A program made the translations under genes and the position numbers. From NCBI RefSeq assembly GCF_900102165.1, contig NZ_FNBD01000014.1, positions 19,534 to 83,533 of the forward strand: a stretch of DNA of 64,000 bases, written 5' to 3'. The notes under the pieces were generated by a model. The model did not search any database, was not told the origin of the DNA, and saw nothing but the letters and a program-made list of their open reading frames with translations. Source of the DNA: Cellulophaga baltica (GTDB lineage: Bacteria; Bacteroidota; Bacteroidia; Flavobacteriales; Flavobacteriaceae). This document shows, one piece after another, positions 44,026 to 53,119 of this stretch. The number at the start of each line of letters is the position of its first letter. Position 1 is the first letter of the stretch.

Positions 44026-46095
44026 ATGCGAAAGTTCATCCTATTTATATACCTATTTTCAGCGCACCTAATTTGGGCGCAAGAAGACACTATTACTCAA
44101 GGGTTTCAATTATTAGAGACCGGAAAGTTTGAAGAAGCAGAAACATTCTTCAAATCGTATCTAGAAAGCAACCCGGATAATAAAACGGCCAAGCTTTGTT
44201 ATGGTAGAGCAGTGGGGCTTAGTGGTGAGCCCAAACTGGCCAACACTATTTTTAAAGAATTATTAGAAGAATATCCTGGCGATTTTGAAATTCAGATCAA
44301 CTATAACGAGTCTTTTCTTTGGGATCGTGAGTTCGTAGCGGCCAAACCGCTGTACAAAAAACTGGTAGCAGAAAATCCAGATAATTTTGGAGCTGTACTT
44401 GGGTATGCCAATACCTTATCTAATCTTAAAGAATATCCTCAGGCTTTAGAGATGGTAAACAGAGCCATCGCCATTCAGCCAGAAAATGGAAGTGCAAAGG
44501 TGTCCCGAAAATTTATTAAACTTGGCTATGCCAATACTTTTGTGAATAACCAAGAATACAAAAAAGGAATTGCTTATTTAAACGAAATTTTTACTGATTT
44601 TCCCGAGGATAAAGATGCCTTATTAAACCTAGCCAATATATACCTTATCATAAAGGAAACAGCTAATGCTAAAGCAATATATGCGCGCTTAGCAACAAAT
44701 GAGAAAGATTCTATTACCGCTCTTAACGGGATTGCATTAGCGGAACATATTGGCGAAAATGATAAGGAAGCGTTACGTATTGCAGGTCAAGCAAAAGAGA
44801 AAGTGGCTAGCATTGATGATGAAGCTTTAAAAGAAACTACCTATGATAGGTATGTACAAGCATTAATATGGAATAATAAATATAAAGATGCTAAAGAAGA
44901 AATAGCAATTTTAGAACAACAGTATCCTGACAGGAATTGGATTGCGGCATTAAAAGCAACCCGCGGCATGTATACGGCAGATTTTAAGACGAGTTTATCT
45001 AACTATGATATGATATTATCTAGGGATAGTACTTCTTTTGATGGTAATCTAGGAAAAGCCAATGCGCTATTTGCATCAGATAGAATCATACCTGCGTACA
45101 ATGCAGCATTTCAAACTTTAAAAATATTTGATAAACAGAAAGATGCGCTCGGTTTTATAGAAAAACTTAATTTAAAATTTACACCAAGTGTAGAAGAGCA
45201 TATCGCTTACACTTTTGATAATGGAAATAATGAGGCCTTCTCGAGTACAACTAATTTTCATGTGCCTATTAATACCAAGTTAATTACTACGCTAAATTAT
45301 CAATACAGAACTACAGATAATTCTGTAACCATGCATGAAGCTAGCTCTCATGTTTTAATGGCCGGAATTGAGTACAAACTTATGCCTAAAACAAATTTGA
45401 AAGCCTCTCTAGGAATCAATTCCTCTAATTTCACAGAGGACTCCTATACGCAGCCTGTTTTTGACATTAAACTGCAAACCCAACCATTTAGACTTCAGAG
45501 TTTAGATGTAGGATACAAGAGAGAAGTGCAGAGTTTTAATGCAGAATTAATTGAGCGTGAAATTGTAATGAACCATTATGGTTTAAATTATAATATGGGC
45601 ACGAATTTCAAACTAGGTTGGTATACGCAGTTAATGCATACAAGACAAACAGATGATAATATCAGAAATTTACTTTTCACCTCGTTATATTATAACGTAT
45701 TTAAAAAACCTGCTTTTAAAGTAGGGGTGAATTTTCAGTATATTACATTTCAAGATCAATTACCTACCATTTATTTTAGTCCAGAAACCTATCAAGCCTT
45801 TGAACTGTTTGGTGATTTGAGAGGTAATTTCTCCGAGAAAACAACCTATATGATAAGTGCGGCTTCAGGACTACAAAAAGTAGAAGATGATGCACAGACG
45901 GTTATTTTTAGAGCAGAAGTGGGAGTGAAGCATCAATTTAATACCCGATGGAGTGCCGAAGTGTACGGGAAATATAGCAATATTGCCTCTGCTACGGCCG
46001 CTGGTTTTGAGTTTACAGAAATTGGACTGAAAGTTAAGTGGTTGTTTTTGAAAGAGCCTTTCTACTTTAAAAAGCTGAAGAAAAGCAACGAATAA
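44026..46095 (+). CDS. TPR protein with C-terminal outer membrane beta-barrel (YaiO type)
   Basis: A 689-residue exported protein. The signal peptide ends about IWAQ/ED. Residues about 22-370 hold repeated TPR helices (LETGKFEEAETFF, NLKEYPQALEMVN, NLANIYLIIKETANA). The C-terminal ~310 residues are amphipathic beta strands ending in an aromatic-rich strand, a YaiO-like barrel. In PelB, PgaA and BcsC a TPR scaffold joined to a barrel exports a polysaccharide, so this could be the exit channel of the locus. That is inference from architecture. It is the last plus-strand gene before the signalling cluster. Confidence 0.85.
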   Translation: MRKFILFIYLFSAHLIWAQEDTITQGFQLLETGKFEEAETFFKSYLESNPDNKTAKLCYGRAVGLSGEPKLANTIFKELLEEYPGDFEIQINYNESFLWDREFVAAKPLYKKLVAENPDNFGAVLGYANTLSNLKEYPQALEMVNRAIAIQPENGSAKVSRKFIKLGYANTFVNNQEYKKGIAYLNEIFTDFPEDKDALLNLANIYLIIKETANAKAIYARLATNEKDSITALNGIALAEHIGENDKEALRIAGQAKEKVASIDDEALKETTYDRYVQALIWNNKYKDAKEEIAILEQQYPDRNWIAALKATRGMYTADFKTSLSNYDMILSRDSTSFDGNLGKANALFASDRIIPAYNAAFQTLKIFDKQKDALGFIEKLNLKFTPSVEEHIAYTFDNGNNEAFSSTTNFHVPINTKLITTLNYQYRTTDNSVTMHEASSHVLMAGIEYKLMPKTNLKASLGINSSNFTEDSYTQPVFDIKLQTQPFRLQSLDVGYKREVQSFNAELIEREIVMNHYGLNYNMGTNFKLGWYTQLMHTRQTDDNIRNLLFTSLYYNVFKKPAFKVGVNFQYITFQDQLPTIYFSPETYQAFELFGDLRGNFSEKTTYMISAASGLQKVEDDAQTVIFRAEVGVKHQFNTRWSAEVYGKYSNIASATAAGFEFTEIGLKVKWLFLKEPFYFKKLKKSNE

Positions 46096-46124
46096 ATAAG
46101 GCCCTCTGAAATCTAACGTATAAA

Positions 46125-46156
46125 AAAACTCCGCTGATTTATTCTAGCGGAGTTTT
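46125..46156. terminator. Bidirectional intrinsic terminator
   Basis: AAAACTCCGCT (46125-46135) and AGCGGAGTTTT (46146-46156) form an 11-bp stem with a 10-nt loop. The A run at 46122-46128 gives a T tail on the minus strand, and TTTT closes the plus strand. It lies between the convergent TPR-barrel and LytTR genes and should end both transcripts. Confidence 0.85.
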
Positions 46157-46271
46157 GGTAGTTGAGGTAATTATTGCTATACTATCTGATAGCACTATAG
46201 GGTTGGTTCTATTACGGTTTTATTGTTGATCAAGCTTTTATGTAAACCAGTTATAAACGAGTTGAATAGAA

Positions 46272-46985
46272 TTAAAGAAGGTTTAATCTTCTCATTAATT
46301 CTGGACGGTTAGATCTGCTTATTGGGATCACACTTTTTTCAATTAATACACTATTATCTTCAATATCAATAATCTTCGTAAAATTAATGATGTATGACCG
46401 GTGAATTTGCAAAAACATGTTTTCAGGCAACTTGTCTTTAATACTTTTTAGCGTGTTATGTACGCGGTAATTTTTTGTAGTGGTCTTTACTTCTATATAA
46501 TCACCTTTTGCTTCAACGACTAAGATTTCGTTTAACTTAAGTTTTATTAAGCGTCTATCTATATTAATGTAAATATCATCTTCTGCATTAGAAGCAGCTT
46601 TAGTAGTTACAGGTGCTGGAGCTTTGCTTTTTTCCAATGCCGTTTTTATCTTTACGATAGATTTTTCAAAACGATCTTGCGTAATTGGTTTAACCAAATA
46701 ATCTACGATAGCTTCATACTCATAAGCTTCAATAGCAAAATTGGTGTCAGAAGTGGTTAAAACAATTCTAGGTGGGTTTTTCAATGTCTGTACAAAATCT
46801 ATTCCGGTGAAACCTGGCATATGAATGTCTAAGAAAACTACATCAACAGCTTGCTGATTTAAAAATTTCATAGCATCCATAGCATTAGAGAAAGAGTCTA
46901 TAACATCCAATTCTGGAATTTTAGAACACAACTGTTCTACAATCATTCGTGCTGCACCTTCATCATCAACTATAATACAATTCAT
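46272..46985 (-). CDS. LytTR-type response regulator
   Basis: A 237-residue regulator. The receiver domain (1-120) has D7/D8, phospho-acceptor D53 (FLDIHMPG) and K in YLVKPI. The LytTR DNA-binding domain (about 140-237) has VEAKGDYIEVKT and IHRSYIINFTKI. It is the last gene of a minus-strand cluster that starts at 52394 or 52875 and follows the Hpt gene with a 3-nt gap. It is the only DNA-binding output in the cluster and so the probable end of the phosphorelay. Confidence 0.93.
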   Translation of the reverse strand: MNCIIVDDEGAARMIVEQLCSKIPELDVIDSFSNAMDAMKFLNQQAVDVVFLDIHMPGFTGIDFVQTLKNPPRIVLTTSDTNFAIEAYEYEAIVDYLVKPITQDRFEKSIVKIKTALEKSKAPAPVTTKAASNAEDDIYINIDRRLIKLKLNEILVVEAKGDYIEVKTTTKNYRVHNTLKSIKDKLPENMFLQIHRSYIINFTKIIDIEDNSVLIEKSVIPISRSNRPELMRRLNLL

Positions 46986-46988
46986 AAA

Positions 46989-47309
46989 TTATAGGTTTTT
47001 AATGTAAACATCAATTTTGTTCAAGATAATTAAAAATTTATCGTTGAGGGAGGAATCTCCTTTTTTTAAATCTTCTTCGTAAATAACCGCAAGCTTATAA
47101 TCTTCCGTTAAGCTAAGAATATTTAGCTTATGTTTTAACTTATGTACAATAGAAGCAGTGTCTTTATAATTTTCTGCAGTAATACAGCGTATATATTCCT
47201 CTTTTTCCAAAGGAATTTCTTCTTTTAAGACCGCTATAAATTTCTCTTCAAATGCGCTATCATCTCCTGATAAGTCTTTAATATAGTTAAGGTTTGGTTG
47301 TTGTTCCAT
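46989..47309 (-). CDS. Histidine phosphotransfer (Hpt) domain protein
   Basis: A 106-residue four-helix protein with the Hpt motif VHKLKHKLNIL; H56 is the probable phospho-accepting residue. Hpt proteins carry phosphoryl groups between receiver domains. It lies 1 nt from the preceding kinase gene and 3 nt from the LytTR gene. This recalls NosP-NahK systems, where a FIST protein controls a kinase that feeds an Hpt protein. Confidence 0.85.
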   Translation of the reverse strand: MEQQPNLNYIKDLSGDDSAFEEKFIAVLKEEIPLEKEEYIRCITAENYKDTASIVHKLKHKLNILSLTEDYKLAVIYEEDLKKGDSSLNDKFLIILNKIDVYIKNL

Positions 47310-47310
47310 A

Positions 47311-48372
47311 CTATTTTTTTAGGGTGAAATAAATTGTAGTTCCTTTGCCTTCTTCAGACTCTAACCAGATATCTCCTTCATATATATTCACTACTTTTTT
47401 CACTAATGCTAATCCAATTCCAGAGGCATTAGAATCATTCTCAAGTTTTTTAAACATATTAAAAATACTTTCTTGATGTTTCTTTGCAATCCCTTTTCCA
47501 TTATCAGAAACGGAAAACTTCCAGAAATTAGTATCTTCTAGGTGTTTAATAATAATTTCGCCATGTTCTACCTGTTCCGTAGCAGTAATACTATTAGTAA
47601 TTAAATTTTTAAATAGCTGTTCTATCTTATATTTTTCGGTCAGGAATGTGGGTAATTGCCCTGCGATTCTAACTTTTATATGTTCAGGAATAAAGATGGT
47701 CTTTGTTATTTCGTCTATTAAATGGTTTAAATTTAGTTGTATTTGTTCCTCCTCCAAAGAGTCTATAACAGCATGTCTTAATATGCCATCAACTAAGGCA
47801 TCCATTTTTTGCAAATTTTGAGTGACGAGGTTACAGTTATTAACACTGTTTGATGTGAATTTTTCTTTCTCATCTTCTATAATCCAACACATCAATGCAT
47901 TGATATTTCTTATGGGCGACTTTAGATCATGCGATACCATGTGTGCATAGTCATTTAAAGAGGCATTCTGCCGCTCTAAATTCTTCATCATCGTATTTTT
48001 CTCTGCGGTCATTTTCACAATATCCTTAGCTTGCTTTTCAATCTTAGCGGCTAATTCTAAAGCATCTACCTCTAGAAATTCCATAGAAGAATTTTCTTCC
48101 GGTTCTGTGTTTCCAGCATCATTTAAAACACGAATTGCTTTTTCTAATATATTTAAAATTTTACGCTGACTTTCAGATTCTGCTCGTAAGTCTTTATTAG
48201 CTTGTGTTAATTCTATAGAACTAATACTCATAGCCCTTTGCACCATTTCGGCCTTATCGTCATAATCTTTATACGAATTATTAATGGCATCTAAAAATGC
48301 AGCAAGATCTTCAGAATCTTTCAAATTCTCAGGTAAGTGCTTTCGGATTTGTCTTTTTAAAAGTGAGTGCAT
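47311..48372 (-). CDS. Cytosolic histidine kinase linked to FIST
   Basis: A 353-residue kinase. The N-terminal half is long coiled coil with the pattern LLKRQIRKHLPENL and FLDAINNSYKDYD, known from kinases encoded next to FIST genes. HisKA has H148 (MVSHDLKSP), and HATPase_c ends with GIGLALVKKVV. No membrane segment or PAS domain. The start overlaps the FIST gene by one base, so FIST is the likely direct input. Its catalytic half is closely similar to that of the PAS kinase in the same cluster. Confidence 0.9.
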   Translation of the reverse strand: MHSLLKRQIRKHLPENLKDSEDLAAFLDAINNSYKDYDDKAEMVQRAMSISSIELTQANKDLRAESESQRKILNILEKAIRVLNDAGNTEPEENSSMEFLEVDALELAAKIEKQAKDIVKMTAEKNTMMKNLERQNASLNDYAHMVSHDLKSPIRNINALMCWIIEDEKEKFTSNSVNNCNLVTQNLQKMDALVDGILRHAVIDSLEEEQIQLNLNHLIDEITKTIFIPEHIKVRIAGQLPTFLTEKYKIEQLFKNLITNSITATEQVEHGEIIIKHLEDTNFWKFSVSDNGKGIAKKHQESIFNMFKKLENDSNASGIGLALVKKVVNIYEGDIWLESEEGKGTTIYFTLKK

Positions 48373-49502
48373 TATTCGCTAATCAGAGTTAAGGTCATTG
48401 TTTGATTATGCAATTTACACCCTAATTGATTAGAAAACGGAGATAACTCGCCATAAGAGTAAAAGCCTGCTACTACAGCTTGCTTGCCAATAGCTTCAAT
48501 TACTTCTTCTATTTCTTCTTCAGTTCTTTGGTTCATTACTAATTTTCTTCCAATACAACTCACCAATAAAGCAAGGTCTGGTTTTTTAGTTCTAGAACGC
48601 ATGGCGTACATACCTGCTTTGGCTGCACCCTCTGCAATATCGTCTACCGTAGACATCATGAGCTGTACGGTAGATCCTTCAGGAACATCGCCTGCTAAAA
48701 TCATGGTATTGGCCTTCTCATCAATATTTAAAATGGTTCGTACCACCACTTCAGTACTATCCTTTACACGTAGGCTTAAGGGGTATAATAAAGCCGCTTG
48801 CGGTAACTCATTGGCCTTATCTCCAAGATATTTTTTATATAGATCTAATGCTGGTTGCCCGTCCAATTCATAAAGAACATTGTCTTTAGATTTTGAAATA
48901 ATTCGTTCAGGACCAAAAGCAGACCAACCGCCGTAATTGGCACAAGTAACCTCTAATTGTGCGCCATATAAACCTATGGCAATAACTTCGCCTTTTTTAG
49001 GATTTTCATTGTGTGAGGCCAGCGTTTTTTCAAATAGAGCCCCATCGCCACAGAGTCCGCCAGTAATTGTGGAGGTTCCCGTATGTTGTTCAAGACCTTT
49101 TATAAGTGCGGATCCATTTATTAGACTGCCTTCAGACACGATAAAAAGATGTTTTAAACCTTCTTTTGTAAATTTCCTCGATAGTTTAGCGCCTAATTGC
49201 TCTGAGTCAGAATTGAAATTAGTAATGTTTTCTGAATGGATGACGTAGGTGCTATTTTCAAATTCTATGGCGGTAATGACGATACTATCATCAAATACAT
49301 TTTCGCCTAATATTTCTCCAGATGTAGAGCCAAACACAATATTTCCATCGGGGAACATTGTATTTATTTCTTCATATAGGGAGGGAGATTCTAATAAGAA
49401 TCTATTCCCGAAAACGAGCACAAGCGGATTCTTAAACGTCGTTTTTTCCGACATAAATTTCCATGCTTGGTCTTTATGCTTTATTGCTTGAATTGTTTTC
49501 AT
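48372..49502 (-). CDS. FIST-domain sensor (NosP-like)
   Basis: A 376-residue cytosolic protein made of FIST_N (about 25-215; VFGSTSGEILGENVF) and FIST_C (about 220-365; AAKAGMYAM, then SCIGRKLVMNQRTEEE, VAGFYSYGELSP). FIST proteins are sensors; several, called NosP, bind haem and nitric oxide and control a neighbouring kinase and biofilm formation. Whether this one binds haem cannot be told from sequence. It lies 5 nt after the upstream PAS kinase and overlaps the next kinase by one base. Confidence 0.9.
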   Translation of the reverse strand: MKTIQAIKHKDQAWKFMSEKTTFKNPLVLVFGNRFLLESPSLYEEINTMFPDGNIVFGSTSGEILGENVFDDSIVITAIEFENSTYVIHSENITNFNSDSEQLGAKLSRKFTKEGLKHLFIVSEGSLINGSALIKGLEQHTGTSTITGGLCGDGALFEKTLASHNENPKKGEVIAIGLYGAQLEVTCANYGGWSAFGPERIISKSKDNVLYELDGQPALDLYKKYLGDKANELPQAALLYPLSLRVKDSTEVVVRTILNIDEKANTMILAGDVPEGSTVQLMMSTVDDIAEGAAKAGMYAMRSRTKKPDLALLVSCIGRKLVMNQRTEEEIEEVIEAIGKQAVVAGFYSYGELSPFSNQLGCKLHNQTMTLTLISE

Positions 49503-49507
49503 TTTTT

Positions 49508-51859
49508 TTATTTTTTTAGGGTGAAGAAAAATGTTGTTCCTTCCCCAATTTCACTTTCAAGCCACACTTGACCTTCGTACAAGTCTATAATTTTCTTTAC
49601 AATAGAAAGACCAATTCCTGTAGACCTTTCTTTGTTTCCAACAGATTGGAATATTTTAAATATTTTTTCATGGTATTCCTTAGGAATTCCCACACCATTA
49701 TCTTTTACACTAAATTGCCAATGCGTCTTTGTCTCAATGCAACCAATTTCTACTAAGCCTTTTTCTCGCTCAATATGCACCACAGCATTGCTTAGGAAGT
49801 TTTGTATAAGTTGATGTACCTTGGTCCTATCCGCATAAATAGTAGGTAGCGTACTTGTTACCACTACTTTTACATGTTCAGGGATATAAATAATATCTGT
49901 AATTTCTTTAATTACTTCATTTACATCTACAGAAGAGTTTTCTATATTATCACTGTTAATAGTAGAGTACTTTAAGATACCGTCAATAAGGCTATCCATA
50001 GCTTCTACTTTTTCTTGCATCATTGATAAGTTGTACTTTCCGTTATCGTCTAGTTTATCTTGATAATCTTCATTTAACCAAGTACATAAGGCACTAATAC
50101 TTCGTAAAGGCGATTTTAAATCATGCGAAACAATATGCGCGTATTCTTGTAATCCTACGTTGCTCTTCTCTAACTCTTTTACAAGCGCTTCTTTTTGTAA
50201 TTCTAATTGCTTTTGTGCGGTAATATCTAAATGGATTCCTAAAGAGCCGATTACTTTACCAGAATCATTATAGCGTGGAGCACCACTTATCAGCCAATGC
50301 CTTGTAGTACCGTCTTTCTGTAAAACTTCTACTTCATAAGAATCAGACTCACCCTTAAGCCCCTTCTCAGATTTACTGTTCAAGGTATCTGAATCTGTAA
50401 TTTTTATAAGATCAGTAGCCTTGTTACCCAGTAATTCTTTTTCTGTGTAACCACTCATGCTGCAAAAACTCTGATTTACAGTTTGTATAATTTCATCAAG
50501 GTTTACTTCCAGTAAGCCAAGGTTCATATTTGCAATAATACTACTGTATTTTTCCTTTTGTACTTCTAAGTTTCTCTTGTAGTTTTTAGAAATGGTGACA
50601 TCCGTATAGGTCCATAAATGCCCATTGTAAACACCTTTATTAAAAATAGGAATAAAATCTCGTTGCAGCGTTTTACCGTCTGCCATTTCAACTTCATCAG
50701 AAAGCACCAAGTCTTTCTTTTGTATAATTTTATTAATTCGGCTTACTTCAAAATCAGGATTTTTAAATAAATGCTCATTACCACTCATGGCATTTTCACA
50801 ATTAATACCTACCAATCTGTGGGGAGGTGCTTCTATTTCAAATAGCGCACAAAACATTTTATTGGCAAGGACTACATTTCTATCTTCATCTTCTACTAAA
50901 ATTCCAGTATGTAGATTAGCAATTAAAGACGAGAGTCTATTTTCTGAGGCTTTTAGTTGCTCTTCGGCCTCAAGTTCTTTAGTAATATCCTCAAGGATAA
51001 TTACTTTATAATCAATTTCTCCTTGTTGATTTTTAACAGCACTTACGGCGGTTTTGGTAAAAAGCTGTTTCCCGTTTTTCTTAATAAATGTTCTAACAAC
51101 AGAGAAATTTTCCAATTCCCCGTCGTCCATTTTTTGCATTAATTTTTGAGACTCTGTGGTGTGTTCAGAGCTAGAAATAGCATCTAACGATTGCTTTTTT
51201 AGTTCTTCAATAGAGTAGCCTAATAAGTTTACTATAGCGTTGTTTGCTTTTATAATATGTTCATTATCCGTTAATATAATTCCTAAGGGAGAATTTTCTA
51301 CGATAATGTCTAATTGTTTTCTTTGGTTGCCTAAAAGCTCTTTAATTTCAGATTCCTGACTAATATCGCGTATGATGCCTTGCGCACCAACAGGCACTCT
51401 ATTTTCGTCATAGATAATACTTCCGTTAACTTCAACGGTTCTAATGGTACCATCTTTAAGTACTAACTTTGGTCTGTAGTTTTTTATGGTACCCACTTCT
51501 ACTAATGATTTAAAAGAGTTGTAGGTGTATTCTATATAATCTTTGTGTACGTAAGAACTCAAATCTACTTCTTCATCAGGGCCACAGCCAAGAAATTCTC
51601 TTGCGGCATCATTCATTTTTATAATGTTGCCCATAAGATCCATAACTACATAAGGATCTACAATATTTACAAAAATTTCGTTTAATTCTGATGATTTTTC
51701 AGAGAGTAGATTCTCTAAACGGCTGTTAACTTCCTGTAAATGGCGCGTCGTATCATAGAGCTCTTTAGATTTGGCTTCTAAAATGCTTTCTGCTTGTTTA
51801 CGAGCTTTTACTTGTCGGTCAAGTGCACGTTTTAATAAAGTGATTTCTTTGTTATCCAT
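49508..51859 (-). CDS. Four-PAS histidine kinase
   Basis: About 783 residues from the ATG at 51859; a TTG at 51874 would add five. A coiled coil (about 5-60) leads to four PAS domains (about 56-167, 180-292, 305-422, 435-547), HisKA with H579 (IVSHDLKSP) and HATPase_c ending GIGLSIVKKI. No membrane segment. None of its PAS domains has the LOV cysteine motif. The gene overlaps the 3' end of the H-NOX gene by 8 nt, so the H-NOX protein is its likely partner, as in known H-NOX/kinase pairs. Its catalytic half is a paralogue of the FIST-linked kinase. Confidence 0.9.
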   Translation of the reverse strand: MDNKEITLLKRALDRQVKARKQAESILEAKSKELYDTTRHLQEVNSRLENLLSEKSSELNEIFVNIVDPYVVMDLMGNIIKMNDAAREFLGCGPDEEVDLSSYVHKDYIEYTYNSFKSLVEVGTIKNYRPKLVLKDGTIRTVEVNGSIIYDENRVPVGAQGIIRDISQESEIKELLGNQRKQLDIIVENSPLGIILTDNEHIIKANNAIVNLLGYSIEELKKQSLDAISSSEHTTESQKLMQKMDDGELENFSVVRTFIKKNGKQLFTKTAVSAVKNQQGEIDYKVIILEDITKELEAEEQLKASENRLSSLIANLHTGILVEDEDRNVVLANKMFCALFEIEAPPHRLVGINCENAMSGNEHLFKNPDFEVSRINKIIQKKDLVLSDEVEMADGKTLQRDFIPIFNKGVYNGHLWTYTDVTISKNYKRNLEVQKEKYSSIIANMNLGLLEVNLDEIIQTVNQSFCSMSGYTEKELLGNKATDLIKITDSDTLNSKSEKGLKGESDSYEVEVLQKDGTTRHWLISGAPRYNDSGKVIGSLGIHLDITAQKQLELQKEALVKELEKSNVGLQEYAHIVSHDLKSPLRSISALCTWLNEDYQDKLDDNGKYNLSMMQEKVEAMDSLIDGILKYSTINSDNIENSSVDVNEVIKEITDIIYIPEHVKVVVTSTLPTIYADRTKVHQLIQNFLSNAVVHIEREKGLVEIGCIETKTHWQFSVKDNGVGIPKEYHEKIFKIFQSVGNKERSTGIGLSIVKKIIDLYEGQVWLESEIGEGTTFFFTLKK

Positions 51860-52394
51860 TCTGGACAATATCAAATTTTACTTCGGTACCATCCTCTTTT
51901 AAAAGTTCGTAAGTGATTGTGGCAGTACCATTAAAGTGTTCAAAAGTTTTCTCAATTAAGCCATGGGCTAAGCGGTATAAACCTCTAGAAGAAGAGTATA
52001 CCATAGATATGGAGTTATCTGATTTATCTAAAATTTTGAATGTAGGAAGTTCTGCATCAGGGTACAATTTCTTGACATGTACATGAATATGATCTTCAAT
52101 AGCGTAAAGAAGACTTATAGGGTTGGAGTAGTTTTCTATTACTTCGGGGTGTGAGCTTCCTAAGCCCTTAAAGAGGTAGAGACCAAAGGCGTAAATAAGA
52201 TCGCCCATGGGGGCCTTTACTTCGTCACTAAGACTGGTAATAAGGCTAACCATTTCATTAAAGCTATAGGTACCTACAGACGTATAGATACCTTCTGAGG
52301 GTAAATTAGAATTTTCGATTATAGTATCAACGACTTCTAAGCCGAACTTTAATTCTACCATTTCTAAAAACTCTGTAAAGACAACACCTTTCAT
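51852..52394 (-). CDS. H-NOX (haem nitric oxide/oxygen binding) sensor
   Basis: A 180-residue stand-alone H-NOX protein. H104 (DHIHVHV) fits the proximal haem ligand, and Y133-x-S135-x-R137 (YSSSR) is the YxSxR motif that binds the haem propionates. KLYPDAELPTF after the ligand is also typical. Bacterial H-NOX proteins bind NO, and sometimes O2, and change the activity of an adjacent kinase. Here the next gene is a four-PAS kinase and its start overlaps. The distal tyrosine needed for O2 binding is not evident, which favours NO. Confidence 0.92.
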   Translation of the reverse strand: MKGVVFTEFLEMVELKFGLEVVDTIIENSNLPSEGIYTSVGTYSFNEMVSLITSLSDEVKAPMGDLIYAFGLYLFKGLGSSHPEVIENYSNPISLLYAIEDHIHVHVKKLYPDAELPTFKILDKSDNSISMVYSSSRGLYRLAHGLIEKTFEHFNGTATITYELLKEDGTEVKFDIVQNG

Positions 52395-52473
52395 ATGTAC
52401 ATATTAATTTCAACTTTAAAAGTAGGAAAATTAGCACCTAATATGAAAAAAATGTTGTGAAAAGGCTAAAAGC

Positions 52474-52875
52474 TTATGCCTTTACCAGTTCATTCGTTTG
52501 CCAGTATTCAAAAACAGTTTTTAATTTTGTTTCGTAATCCTCATATTTTAAAGGCTTAATCACGTATCCTGCAATACCTATTCTATAACATTCTAGTAAA
52601 TCTGCTCTGTTTTCAGAAGTTGTTAAAACAATTGTAGGTAAGTATTTGTAATTGGCATCTGCTTTTATAATTTCTAGAAATTCAATACCACTCATTCTAG
52701 GCATGTTCAAATCTAACAGAATAATATCTGGTAATTTGGTACTAGATTTAAGAATATCTAAGGCTTGCTCACCATTTTTTGCCTCAATGATATTATGTTT
52801 TAATTGTAGTTTAGAAACTGTTCTTTGTAGTTTCATAGTCTCAATTGTGTCGTCTTCAATAAATAATACGTCCAT
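52474..52875 (-). CDS. Single-domain response regulator (CheY/Rcp1-like)
   Basis: A 133-residue receiver with no output domain. E7/D8/D9, phospho-acceptor D55 (LLDLNMP), T in TTSENRAD and K in VIKPLKYED are present. It starts the minus-strand cluster, 79 nt before the H-NOX start, so it may be in the same transcript. Such proteins shuttle phosphate to Hpt proteins or act on other partners. It is a good candidate to link the two kinases to the Hpt protein. Confidence 0.9.
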   Translation of the reverse strand: MDVLFIEDDTIETMKLQRTVSKLQLKHNIIEAKNGEQALDILKSSTKLPDIILLDLNMPRMSGIEFLEIIKADANYKYLPTIVLTTSENRADLLECYRIGIAGYVIKPLKYEDYETKLKTVFEYWQTNELVKA

Positions 52876-53119
52876 AGCTTAATAAATTAGACTGCAAATA
52901 TTCCATTTTAAATAGAATTAAAATTCGTTACGTAGGTGAATAACTTTTAAGTGTCGATGAATGGTAAATCTATATAGACAAACATAATTGAGGTTCCTTT
53001 AACTTGTTGATAGATATGCGGATACTTTCACAGAACTCCCTATTCATTGATTATCTGCTAATAGATAGTAAAAGTTCTTTAAAAAAATGCTAATTTAAAC
53101 CTCTTAAAACCGCATCAAA

